In this document: in pieces, positions 1-6,181 of the stretch
Numbering within the stretch: position 1 is the stretch's first letter
Layout: each line of letters opens with the position of its first letter
From: DAOPXV01 sp035352535
Lineage (GTDB): Bacteria > Muiribacteriota > UBA9980
Length of the DNA stretch: 9,801 bases
Direction: 5' to 3'
Assembly (NCBI GenBank): GCA_964545075.1
Contig: CAZJFS010000162.1
Location: 1 to 9,801 of the forward strand
Notes under the pieces: generated by a model
Database searches by the model: none
Told to the model about the DNA's origin: nothing
The model's input: the letters and a program-made list of their open reading frames with translations, nothing else
Translations under genes and position numbers: made by a program

Positions 1-1146
1 AGGCTTTATTTCGGGCCCCGTCAATTTTTTATCCATCATGAGCGTGTCGAGTATCGGGCGCGTGAGCTGGTCCCCGGAAGTGAGCCCTGAGATACACGCG
101 GCTATGGATATTCCAAGGTCCGGTACGATCTGCAGGTTCGTCGAATATGAAATGGAATTGCCCGCCTTGCCGAGTACCTGGTAACCTTTAGCCTCATATT
201 CATCGATATTCGAATAGTCCCAGCCGAAAGCGTTCAGTTTCTGTCGGTTTTTAAGCTTATAATAAAAAGGCGTCGGCTGAAGCTTGCGTATCTCGCGAAG
301 CGAGGCTTCGGACAAAAGTTTATGGCCGGTCGGGAAAAAGCTTGCGCCGAACCTGCAGAGATCTTCGGCAGTCGACGATAATCCGCCGGCGGCAAGAGCT
401 ATTTCGGCCTCTGGCGGATATTTTTTGCCCGTTTTCAGATCGTAATATTCGGCGATGTTATCATAATATCCCTCGCCGACGCTCAAGCCGGTGTTTTTCA
501 TCCCGAGCGGCGTGAAGATGCGTTCGGCCAGAAAATCGATATATTTTTGATCTGTTACTTTTTCAACCACTATCTCACCGAGCGTAAAACCGTCATCGCA
601 ATAGATCGACATCGCGCCCGGGTTATGTTTTAAATTTGCGTCCTTCATGGTTTCGAGCAATAGCCGCTGCATGGTCCTGTCGGGACCATAAGTTGCATAG
701 TTCGTCGCTCCGGGCAGGCCGGTCGAATGGTTGAAGATCATCCTGACCGTTATATCGCGATAGCGTTCGTCCTTCATCGTAAATTCAGGCACGTATCTCA
801 CTATTTTTTCGTCGAGCGAAACCCTGCCTTCATCGACGAGCATCAGCATCGCGACGGCCAGAAACATCTTGCTGGTCGACGCGATATTAAAGCGCGTGTT
901 TTTATCCACGGGTTTGTTTTTCGCGCGGTCCGCCACGCCGATGCCTTCGGAGTATACTATTTTTCCGTTATCCATGACGGCGACCGTGGCGCAGCCGCCC
1001 TGGCCGTTTGTAATGGCTTTCCAGAGCGTTTCGCGCGCCGTCGTTATCGTGTTTTTATAATCGCTGGCCGCGCCCGCCTCGCAAACCGCTGCCATATTGA
1101 CGCACATGAAAACAACCAGCAAGATCAACCATATTTTTTTCGACAT
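1..1146 (-). CDS. Exported serine hydrolase, S12 / class C beta-lactamase family, truncated by the window edge
   Basis: The frame is open from the ATG at 1146 to position 1 with no stop, giving 382 residues of a longer protein. An N-terminal signal peptide (about residues 1-24, hydrophobic run then VCEA) implies export. The S12 active-site motifs are visible: SxxK as S90-T-S-K93, an HSTGLPG block at 140-146, and a KxG element at K327-A-G329. The Tyr-x-Asn motif reads Y182-C-D184, with Asp in place of Asn. The protein aligns almost gap-free with the N-terminal half of the gene at 1288-3351, so the two are tandem paralogues. Family members act as peptidases, esterases or beta-lactamases on extracytoplasmic substrates; the substrate here is unknown. 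The start is supported by GGCGGG-like bases upstream and by the signal peptide beginning there. Family assignment is firm; specific activity is not known. Confidence 0.88.
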   Translation of the reverse strand, partial: MSKKIWLILLVVFMCVNMAAVCEAGAASDYKNTITTARETLWKAITNGQGGCATVAVMDNGKIVYSEGIGVADRAKNKPVDKNTRFNIASTSKMFLAVAMLMLVDEGRVSLDEKIVRYVPEFTMKDERYRDITVRMIFNHSTGLPGATNYATYGPDRTMQRLLLETMKDANLKHNPGAMSIYCDDGFTLGEIVVEKVTDQKYIDFLAERIFTPLGMKNTGLSVGEGYYDNIAEYYDLKTGKKYPPEAEIALAAGGLSSTAEDLCRFGASFFPTGHKLLSEASLREIRKLQPTPFYYKLKNRQKLNAFGWDYSNIDEYEAKGYQVLGKAGNSISYSTNLQIVPDLGISIAACISGLTSGDQLTRPILDTLMMDKKLTGPEIKP

Positions 1147-1174
1147 AATAACACCCGCCAATTATTATTTCATT

Positions 1175-1193
1175 TCCGGTGAATTGGACCGGA
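1175..1193. repeat. Short perfect inverted repeat upstream of the truncated hydrolase
   Basis: TCCGGT at 1175-1180 and ACCGGA at 1188-1193 form a perfect 6-base inverted repeat around a 7-base spacer. It lies in the 141-base gap between the two hydrolase genes, about 30 bases before the start of the downstream one on the minus strand. It could be a regulatory site or a leader hairpin; short repeats also arise by chance. Confidence 0.35.
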
Positions 1194-1228
1194 GTCTTTA
1201 TCAAGTAAGCGTTTTAAGGTTTTTTAGG

Positions 1229-1256
1229 ATTGCGTTATAATTAAATAAGACGCAAT
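1229..1256. repeat. Inverted repeat in the gap between the paralogues
   Basis: ATTGCGT at 1229-1235 and ACGCAAT at 1250-1256 are perfect 7-base inverted copies around a 14-base AT-rich spacer. On the minus strand the 3' arm is not followed by a run of T, so it does not look like a classical intrinsic terminator of the upstream hydrolase gene. It could be an operator or a 3'-end-stabilising hairpin. No convincing separate promoter for the downstream gene was found here. Confidence 0.35.
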
Positions 1257-1287
1257 TTGGTATTAAAACTTATTTTCAGCCTTTAAT

Positions 1288-3351
1288 TTATCTGGCCTCT
1301 ATCTTGAATATATCGCCTGCGGTTCCAGCGAAGAATATGAAGCTGCCTTCCGGAGCGTATACTTCATCCTGATCGGTAATGCTGTCATAAAGAGGGCCGT
1401 CATCGGTTACGACAGCGATCCTGCCTTTTTCGGGTTTAGTGAAACTGATCACGGCGCCTTTTTCGACCTTCAGCCATTCATTGTAGTTTTCGTGTTTTAT
1501 TACTATCCGGTTGACGCCTTTTATCAATTTTCTGGCGACGGACGCCGGCGAAAAAAGGCGATAGGAAGATTTGATCCAGGTTTCACCATTCACATTCAGA
1601 ACGCGCATGTCCGTCTGGTCGCGGGAAGCCGTTGCGGCTATACTCGCGTATTCGGGGGTTTCGATCTTTTTAAGTCCGAGGAAGTTGACGTAACCGGGCA
1701 GTTCCCTGTAAAAAAGCGCTTTGCCGCATCCGATGTTGCCGGCGAGTATATAAGGCTTTTCATTTCTCGTGAGCCAGATTTCCCCGCTTATATCGATTTT
1801 GAGAGATACGCCGTTTTTATTTTCATCGAGTTTCTGATACTCCAGCATATCGAGACCGTAAGTCTTGATCTTGTGCTGGACCATATATTGACGGCCGTCG
1901 TTCTCGATAAAGTAATACCTCAGATCTTTTTCAAAATTGTGGAAAACGCCGTTGTTATATACAAAAGTTAAAGCGGGTTCCGACGGCGCCCCGTGGCCTT
2001 CGCTTTTATCGCCGGTTTTATCTTTACCGTCGTTCTTGTCTTTATCAGGGTCGATCGGCGTAAGCTGGCTTATTTCGATCCCGTTTTTATCTTTATTGAA
2101 CTCGATTTTGAACGGTTCCGCATCTTTAACGTAAACGCCGGCGAATTTCAGCAGCTCCTCCGGTATTACCTGCGGTTCGACAGGCCTTTTAACGGCGTCT
2201 TTCGGCATGAGCATGCCCCTGTCTTTCATGAGCCCGTCGAGTATGGGGCGCGTCAGAGCTTCGCCTGAAGCGTGGCTGTTAACGATAAGGCCTATCGATA
2301 TTCCACGGTACGGCACTATCTGGAGGTTCGTCGAATAGCACGCGGTGTTGCCGCCCTTTCCCAGGACCTGAATGCCCTTAGCCTCGTATTCGGCGAGGTT
2401 TGAATATTCCCAGCCGAAATAGCTCATCATGGGCCTGGCTTTAAAGTCATTATAAAACGGCAGGGGCCGGCTCCGGCGTATTTCGGCTAACGATTGGTCC
2501 GATAAAATCTTGTGGCCATTCGGGTTAAAGCTGTCACCAAATTTGCAGAGATCTTCCGCGGTCGATGAAAGGCCGCCGCACGCGTAGACCGCTACGACCT
2601 CCGGCGGGTATTTTTTGCCCGTTTTCAGATCGTAATATTCCGCGATATTTTTGCCGCCGGCTTCGCCGATGCTCGCGCCCGTATTTTTCATGCCAAGCGG
2701 CTTGAAAACACGTTCGTCCAGAAAATCGATGTACTTTTTGCCGCTGACCCTTTCGACTATCATCTCGCCGAGCGTGAAGCCGTCGTTGCAATACATGGAC
2801 ATAGCCCCCGGCTTATGTTTAAGGCTCGCGTCCCGCATCTCTTCGAGCAGCATTTTATGCATGCCGGCGTCGGGCTCGTAACTGAAAAAGAAGGTGGACC
2901 CGGGCAATCCTGACGAATGGTCGAAGATCATTCGGACCGTTATGTCGCGATAGCGCTCATCCTTCATTTTAAAATCGGGAACATATTTTATGATCGGTTC
3001 GTCGAGCGCAATCCTGCCGTCGTCGACGAGCAGTAAAATAGCAACGGCGACGAACATTTTACTTGTCGAGCCGATATTGAAGCGCGTGTTTTTATCCACT
3101 GGCCGGTTTGAAGCTCTTTCAGCCGGACCCATGCATTCAGAATAAACGAGCCGGCCTGCGTCCATAACCGCAACCGTGGCGCAGCTTCCATGGCCGTCCG
3201 TCAAGGCTTTCCATATGGTTTCACGGGCCGCCGTTATCATGTTTTTATATTTTTCGGTATCATTCATCCGCAGGCTTTTAGCTTCTCCGTTCCTCATTAA
3301 ACCAAGGCACATGGACAATAATAGAAGAATAACGGTTAATTTTTTTAACAT
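1288..3351 (-). CDS. Exported serine hydrolase, S12 / class C beta-lactamase family, with long C-terminal beta-rich extension
   Basis: 687 residues. Residues 1-24 are a signal peptide ending NGEA. The S12 catalytic domain spans about 35-375: SxxK as S95-T-S-K98, HSSGLPG at 145-151, Y187-C-N189 (Tyr-x-Asn motif) and K332-G-G334 in place of KTG/HxG. A C-terminal part (about 395-687) begins with a typical ELLKFAGVYV strand, as in the beta-barrel tails of many S12 proteins, and is interrupted by an Asp/Lys-rich low-complexity stretch at about 434-450. It probably acts outside the cytoplasmic membrane as a peptidase or esterase; the substrate is unknown. The start at 3351 has GGGAG seven bases upstream and lies downstream of a consensus promoter. 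The next gene on this strand is a paralogue 141 bases away. The gene is divergent from the marR-hgcAB operon. Confidence 0.92.
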   Translation of the reverse strand: MLKKLTVILLLLSMCLGLMRNGEAKSLRMNDTEKYKNMITAARETIWKALTDGHGSCATVAVMDAGRLVYSECMGPAERASNRPVDKNTRFNIGSTSKMFVAVAILLLVDDGRIALDEPIIKYVPDFKMKDERYRDITVRMIFDHSSGLPGSTFFFSYEPDAGMHKMLLEEMRDASLKHKPGAMSMYCNDGFTLGEMIVERVSGKKYIDFLDERVFKPLGMKNTGASIGEAGGKNIAEYYDLKTGKKYPPEVVAVYACGGLSSTAEDLCKFGDSFNPNGHKILSDQSLAEIRRSRPLPFYNDFKARPMMSYFGWEYSNLAEYEAKGIQVLGKGGNTACYSTNLQIVPYRGISIGLIVNSHASGEALTRPILDGLMKDRGMLMPKDAVKRPVEPQVIPEELLKFAGVYVKDAEPFKIEFNKDKNGIEISQLTPIDPDKDKNDGKDKTGDKSEGHGAPSEPALTFVYNNGVFHNFEKDLRYYFIENDGRQYMVQHKIKTYGLDMLEYQKLDENKNGVSLKIDISGEIWLTRNEKPYILAGNIGCGKALFYRELPGYVNFLGLKKIETPEYASIAATASRDQTDMRVLNVNGETWIKSSYRLFSPASVARKLIKGVNRIVIKHENYNEWLKVEKGAVISFTKPEKGRIAVVTDDGPLYDSITDQDEVYAPEGSFIFFAGTAGDIFKIEAR

Positions 3352-3405
3352 AGAACGCTCCCGTTTATTGAAATAAATTTTGGACAGGTTGATATATCAG
3401 ATTTC

Positions 3406-3434
3406 ATTATATTTAAAAATGAAAGCATTGTCAA
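3406..3434 (-). promoter_or_regulatory. Consensus sigma-70 promoter for the serine hydrolase genes
   Basis: Read on the minus strand, TTGACA (3434-3429) and TATAAT (3411-3406) are both exact consensus hexamers with a 17-base spacer. The sequence just upstream of the -35 is A-rich on this strand, like an UP element. Transcription would start near 3399, leaving a leader of about 48 bases before the ATG at 3351. A fully consensus promoter suggests strong basal expression unless it is repressed. Confidence 0.85.
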
Positions 3435-3445
3435 TTTTTTATCGC

Positions 3446-3505
3446 TCTTTTTCCATTTTGCGCTGCTTTCAGGCGTAATAGACCGGTACGCAAAAAAGAA
3501 AAAGA
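3446..3505. repeat. Long imperfect inverted repeat between the divergent promoters
   Basis: The arms at 3446-3462 and 3489-3505 are 17 bases each and match as inverted copies at 15 of 17 positions, around a 26-base loop. The left arm is T-rich and the right arm A-rich, so each places an A-tract immediately upstream of the -35 of one of the two diverging promoters. In both directions the 3' arm is A-rich rather than followed by T, so it is not a standard terminator. It may act as paired UP elements, a bent-DNA or cruciform element, or a binding site. Confidence 0.6.
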
Positions 3506-3508
3506 AAC

Positions 3509-3538
3509 TTGACAGGAAATATAGTTGTGTGTTACAAT
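3509..3538 (+). promoter_or_regulatory. Sigma-70 promoter for the marR-hgcA-hgcB operon
   Basis: TTGACA at 3509-3514 is an exact -35. After an 18-base spacer, TACAAT at 3533-3538 matches the -10 at 5 of 6 positions and is preceded by TGT, an extended -10. An A-rich stretch at 3491-3507 precedes the -35. A perfect TATAAT also occurs at 3544-3549 but lacks a well-spaced -35. The leader to the ATG at 3576 is short, about 30 bases. Confidence 0.72.
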
Positions 3539-3553
3539 GGTTGTATAATACAC
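3525..3553. promoter_or_regulatory. Candidate MarR operator: palindrome over the -10 element
   Basis: The site is centred on 3539. TACAA (3533-3537) and TTGTA (3541-3545) are exact inverted copies around TGG. Extending to 13-base half sites (3525-3537 and 3541-3553) gives 9 of 13 matching positions. MarR dimers typically bind palindromes of roughly this size near their own promoter. This one covers the -10 region, where a bound dimer would block RNA polymerase. Autorepression by the adjacent MarR protein is inferred from position and symmetry only. Confidence 0.5.
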
Positions 3554-3575
3554 CTAAATTGAAAAAGGAGCGGCG

Positions 3576-4058
3576 ATGATTCAAAAAAAGGAATTGAAAA
3601 AATTCAGGCAGCATATTCGCGGCCTTGAGCGTGAGATAGCGATCCAATTGAAGGAGGACACCGGCTGTTGCGGCGTTTCACTTGCGCATTGCCATGCGTT
3701 AATGGAAATGGTCGGTTGCGACGAGATATCAGTCACCGAACTTGCTGAAAATCTCGAATTGGACAAGAGCACTCTGAGCAGGACCGTTGAAAGCATGGTC
3801 GCGTCCGGCATGGTCACAAGAGAGGCAAATAAAGCCGATAGGAGGCAGGCGATCTTACGTGTCACTCCGGAAGGCCATGCGGCAATTGATCGCATTAACA
3901 AAACCTGCGATGATTATTATAAAGAACTGTTCAAATGTATCAGCGTTGAAAAGCATGACATTATCGTTGAAGCCGTGGAATTGCTCGCGACGGCAATGAA
4001 AAAGATAAGAATATCCACGACCGGCGAAGCGAAGAAATGCCAGTGCGACCGCGGCTGA
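3576..4058 (+). CDS. Cysteine-rich MarR-family transcriptional regulator
   Basis: 160 residues, the usual MarR length. An N-terminal helix (1-28) is followed by a winged helix-turn-helix at about 33-105: the recognition helix lies in the stretch ELDKSTLSRTVESMVASG (61-78) and the wing carries the conserved D-x-R-R (KADRRQ, 86-91). A C-terminal helical dimerisation segment spans about 103-146. There are eight cysteines: adjacent C31-C32, C39, C48, C111, C121, and C155-x-C157 in the tail. That is many for a MarR protein and points to a thiol-based sensor of metal(loid) or oxidant, but no ligand can be read from sequence. The start is set by AAGGAG five bases before the ATG. hgcA begins 46 bases after the stop with no visible terminator between, so co-transcription is likely. 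A palindrome over its promoter suggests autoregulation. Other hgcAB clusters have been reported with ArsR-type regulators; this one is MarR-type. Confidence 0.9.
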   Translation: MIQKKELKKFRQHIRGLEREIAIQLKEDTGCCGVSLAHCHALMEMVGCDEISVTELAENLELDKSTLSRTVESMVASGMVTREANKADRRQAILRVTPEGHAAIDRINKTCDDYYKELFKCISVEKHDIIVEAVELLATAMKKIRISTTGEAKKCQCDRG

Positions 4059-4104
4059 ATTTAACGGCGGCTCATAATATTTTTATAAACTTTGGGAGGT
4101 ACTT

Positions 4105-5178
4105 ATGGAAAATGATAAAAAATGCGGTTGCGGTTGCAGCTCGAATGCCAGCAATAGCGCGGTTGGAACGCCCGGTTTTGTCTGCGGATGGCAGGACGCT
4201 AACGGCGAAAAAATTCAGCGGGTCAGTTCGAAACTTGATTTTAATGATATCATCGGCGCGTTAAAGGTAAGACTGGCGCTCGGCCGCGACGATTATAAAG
4301 TGGAGCCGGGGCTTTACTGTATTGGCCGGCCGGGAAGCGATTCGCCGGTATTGGTGACGGCCAATTATAAACTGACGTTCGACATTTTGCGAAAGGAAAC
4401 GGACGGCCTTTCGGCATGGATTCTCGCGCTCGACACGAAAGGCGTAAACGTCTGGTGCGCGGCCGGGAAGGGAACGTTCGGCACCGAAGAACTGATCCGG
4501 AAAATAAGCGCGGTGAATCTTTCAAAAATAGTCGATCATAAAAAGATAATTTTACCGCAGCTTGGCGCCGTCGGCGTCGCCGCTCATCTGGTAAAAGAGG
4601 CTACCGGGTTTAACGTGCATTATGGACCGGTAAGGGCGGCCGATATAAAAAAATATATTTCTGACGGCTATAAAAAAGATGATGAAATGAGGCGCGTTAC
4701 ATTCAATCTGCGGGACCGCCTTACCGTGATTCCCGTCGAACTTGTAATGGCCTGGAAATTTATCGCCGGTATCGCCGCTTTTTTTCTTTTTTTAAACGCA
4801 TTCAGAGGCAAATTTTTATGGAAAAAAGTTGCGCGCGATCTGGTGCCCTCGATAGGCGGCATATTTGCCGGCGTCGTCGCCACGCCTGCTTTTTTACCTT
4901 ATATTCCGGGCCGGGCGTTTTCAGTTAAAGGCTTTATCTCGGGAGTGTGCTGGCTTGCGTTGAGCGGATTTAATTTCGGTTTTACCGTCAGGGAGTGGAT
5001 CGCGAATTTTTTTATGATCGCGCCTTTATCGTCTTTTTTCGCCCTGAATTTCACCGGCGCGACAACGTTCACTTCCCAGTCGGGAGCTGAATATGAGGTC
5101 AAAAAAACATTCAAACTGATGAAGTATTCGTTTATCCTAGGCATCGTTCTGAAGATTTTATCGAAATTTAAAAAATAA
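4105..5178 (+). CDS. hgcA: HgcA, corrinoid-dependent mercury methyltransferase
   Basis: 357 residues. HgcA is the corrinoid protein that transfers a methyl group to Hg(II), making methylmercury; both hgcA and hgcB are required in tested methylators. The soluble corrinoid-binding domain (about 40-190) carries the diagnostic cap-helix motif N115-V-W-C118-A-A-G-K122, in which C118 corresponds to the cysteine proposed as lower-axial cobalt ligand. It is followed by GTFGTEEL, also family-typical, and preceded by PVLVTANYKLTFD (81-93). The C-terminal half is a membrane domain with about five hydrophobic segments, near 211-233, 246-267, 276-293, 298-320 and 341-355, and the family-like TFTSQSGAEYEV block (321-332). 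The N terminus is cysteine-rich (C7-G-C9-G-C11). The start has GGGAGG five bases upstream. hgcB follows 24 bases downstream. The membrane domain and motif separate it from the CFeSP large subunit of the acetyl-CoA pathway, its distant relative. Confidence 0.97.
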   Translation: MENDKKCGCGCSSNASNSAVGTPGFVCGWQDANGEKIQRVSSKLDFNDIIGALKVRLALGRDDYKVEPGLYCIGRPGSDSPVLVTANYKLTFDILRKETDGLSAWILALDTKGVNVWCAAGKGTFGTEELIRKISAVNLSKIVDHKKIILPQLGAVGVAAHLVKEATGFNVHYGPVRAADIKKYISDGYKKDDEMRRVTFNLRDRLTVIPVELVMAWKFIAGIAAFFLFLNAFRGKFLWKKVARDLVPSIGGIFAGVVATPAFLPYIPGRAFSVKGFISGVCWLALSGFNFGFTVREWIANFFMIAPLSSFFALNFTGATTFTSQSGAEYEVKKTFKLMKYSFILGIVLKILSKFKK

Positions 5179-5202
5179 CGATCATAAAATAAGGAGGCCT
5201 TT

Positions 5203-5508
5203 ATGAAATTGGAATATTTAAGCGAAGCAATAAAGTTAACTCTTGACGAGGAAAAATGCGTCGGCTGCATGATGTGCGTCAATGTATGCCCTCACGGCGT
5301 TTTTGAATTTTCGGAAAAAAAAGCTCATATAGCGGATAAAAAGTCATGCATGGAATGCGGCGCGTGCAAAAAAAATTGTCCGGTCGCGGCTATAGAATCT
5401 GGAAGCGGCGTCGGCTGCGCTTACGCCATTATTCGTGGAATGATCAACAACACCGCGCCTGACTGCGGCTGCTCCGGAGATGGCAATTCATGCTGCGGCA
5501 AAGGCTAA
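5203..5508 (+). CDS. hgcB: HgcB, 2x[4Fe-4S] ferredoxin partner of HgcA
   Basis: 101 residues. Two CxxCxxCxxxCP clusters are present: C19, C22, C25, C29 and C49, C52, C55, C59. Beyond them lies the family-specific lone cysteine C72 in the GVGCAYAII block, which matches the strictly conserved HgcB cysteine near position 73 in Desulfovibrio. The tail holds C88-G-C90 and the vicinal pair C97-C98 three residues from the end. HgcB is thought to reduce the HgcA corrinoid to Co(I) and, through its tail thiols, to bind and pass on Hg(II). The extra CxC pair adds two thiols to the tail. The start is supported by AAGGAGG seven bases before the ATG. It sits 24 bases after hgcA, in the canonical hgcA-hgcB order, and is almost certainly co-transcribed. 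An ordinary ferredoxin would lack C72 and the Cys-Cys tail. Confidence 0.96.
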   Translation: MKLEYLSEAIKLTLDEEKCVGCMMCVNVCPHGVFEFSEKKAHIADKKSCMECGACKKNCPVAAIESGSGVGCAYAIIRGMINNTAPDCGCSGDGNSCCGKG

Positions 5509-5517
5509 GCGATTTCC

Positions 5518-5542
5518 GTCAAAATAACGTATGTCAAAATAA
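5518..5542. repeat. Tandem direct repeat upstream of the C_GCAxxG gene promoter
   Basis: GTCAAAATAA occurs at 5518-5527 and again at 5533-5542, a 15-base spacing start to start. It lies between the hgcB stop and the -35 of the next gene, so it could bind a regulator or be chance AT-rich sequence. Confidence 0.35.
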
Positions 5543-5546
5543 TGTG

Positions 5547-5575
5547 TTGAAAAAACTGCGTCTATTGTGTAAAAT
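5547..5575 (+). promoter_or_regulatory. Sigma-70 promoter for the C_GCAxxG-type gene
   Basis: TTGAAA (5547-5552) and TAAAAT (5570-5575) each match consensus at 5 of 6 positions with a 17-base spacer. Transcription would start near 5582, about 50 bases before the chosen ATG. The downstream gene can therefore be expressed independently of the hgcAB operon, although read-through from hgcB is also possible because no clear terminator separates them. Confidence 0.65.
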
Positions 5576-5631
5576 GTTTTCTGGAAAACAAGCGCGGTTC
5601 AGCAAATTCAGATATGGAAAGGAAATTAAAA

Positions 5632-6090
5632 ATGATATCACGTATAGATTCGGCGAATGCACGCTTTTCAAAAGGCTTTAACTGCTCGCAGACGGTATTT
5701 GCTACATATTCAGATCTTTTAGGCATCGATGAAATCACTGCCCTTCGCGTCTCCGGAGCCTTTGGCGGCGGAATGGGAAGGCTGGGCGAGGCCTGCGGCG
5801 CTCTGACCGGCGCGTTTATGCTCATCGGGTCTAAATTTGCCATGACCAGTGAAGGCGATAATAAAGCCAAGGACCTCACTTATAAAATGGTCCGCGAATT
5901 TACCGAGCGCTTCAAAAAGCTCCACTCCCACGTCGCCTGCCGCGATCTTCTCGGCGTAGATATCAGCACGCCGGAAGGGTTCGCCCAGGTAAAAGAAAAG
6001 AATTTACACGTATGCAAGTGTTCCGTTTTCGTAAAAGACGCCTGCAAGCTGGTTGAGGAAATGCTTTTTTCGACGGAAACCGGCTATTAA
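5632..6090 (+). CDS. C_GCAxxG_C_C family cysteine-rich putative redox protein
   Basis: 152 residues from the ATG at 5632. This start is chosen over the in-frame ATG at 5614 because AAAGGAAA precedes 5632 at suitable spacing and nothing like a Shine-Dalgarno precedes 5614. The family signature is clear: FNCSQ with C18, a Gly-rich FGGGMGRLGEAC55GALTGA segment (44-61), C103-RDLLG, then C128-K-C130 and C138-KLVEEML near the end. Members are common in anaerobes and are annotated as putative redox-active proteins; no reaction is established, and the conserved cysteines may bind a metal cluster or cycle as disulfides. No signal peptide or membrane segment is seen, so it is probably cytosolic. It follows hgcB on the same strand, 123 bases away, with its own promoter. 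A link to mercury handling is only suggested by position and thiol content. Confidence 0.88.
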   Translation: MISRIDSANARFSKGFNCSQTVFATYSDLLGIDEITALRVSGAFGGGMGRLGEACGALTGAFMLIGSKFAMTSEGDNKAKDLTYKMVREFTERFKKLHSHVACRDLLGVDISTPEGFAQVKEKNLHVCKCSVFVKDACKLVEEMLFSTETGY

Positions 6091-6150
6091 TATTTGAAGA
6101 GTTATATGAAGCGCCACGCTATCGAAGCGATCGTTATCAGAAAAATTATT

Positions 6151-6173
6151 GGGAGAGGGCCGAGCCTTTTTCC
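6151..6173. terminator. Possible terminator hairpin between convergent genes
   Basis: Between the convergent genes ending at 6090 (plus) and 6182 (minus), GGGAGAGGGC (6151-6160) can pair with the GCC-T5-CC segment ending at 6173 around a CGA loop, with G-U wobbles in the plus-strand RNA. On the minus strand the pairing is weaker but is followed by AATAATTTTT (6150-6141). Neither direction is a textbook intrinsic terminator. Confidence 0.35.
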
Positions 6174-6181
6174 CGAATGAT

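Noticed and set aside
727..1182. Plus-strand open frames opposite the serine hydrolase genes (also 1492-1971, 1993-2268)
   Set aside because: They lie antisense to genes with clear signal peptides and catalytic motifs; their translations resemble nothing and arise from the codon bias of the real strand.
3446..3505. The long inverted repeat as a rho-independent terminator
   Set aside because: In both directions the 3' arm is A-rich with no trailing T run, and it sits between two divergent promoters where a terminator has no obvious upstream transcript.
3345..3647. Minus-strand open frame across the divergent promoter region
   Set aside because: It overlaps the strong plus-strand promoter and the marR start, has a low-complexity Phe-rich translation and resembles no family.
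4105..5178. Corrinoid iron-sulfur protein large subunit (acetyl-CoA pathway) as an identity for this gene
   Set aside because: The NVWCAAGK cap-helix motif, the five-segment C-terminal membrane domain, the missing Fe-S domain and the HgcB partner all specify HgcA.
3576..5508. A mer-type mercury resistance operon
   Set aside because: No MerA reductase, MerP/MerT transport or MerB lyase pattern is present, and the regulator is a MarR-type winged helix, not MerR.
5614..5631. Upstream ATG at 5614 as the start of the C_GCAxxG-type gene
   Set aside because: No Shine-Dalgarno precedes it, while AAAGGAAA lies ahead of the in-frame ATG at 5632 within the intervening bases.
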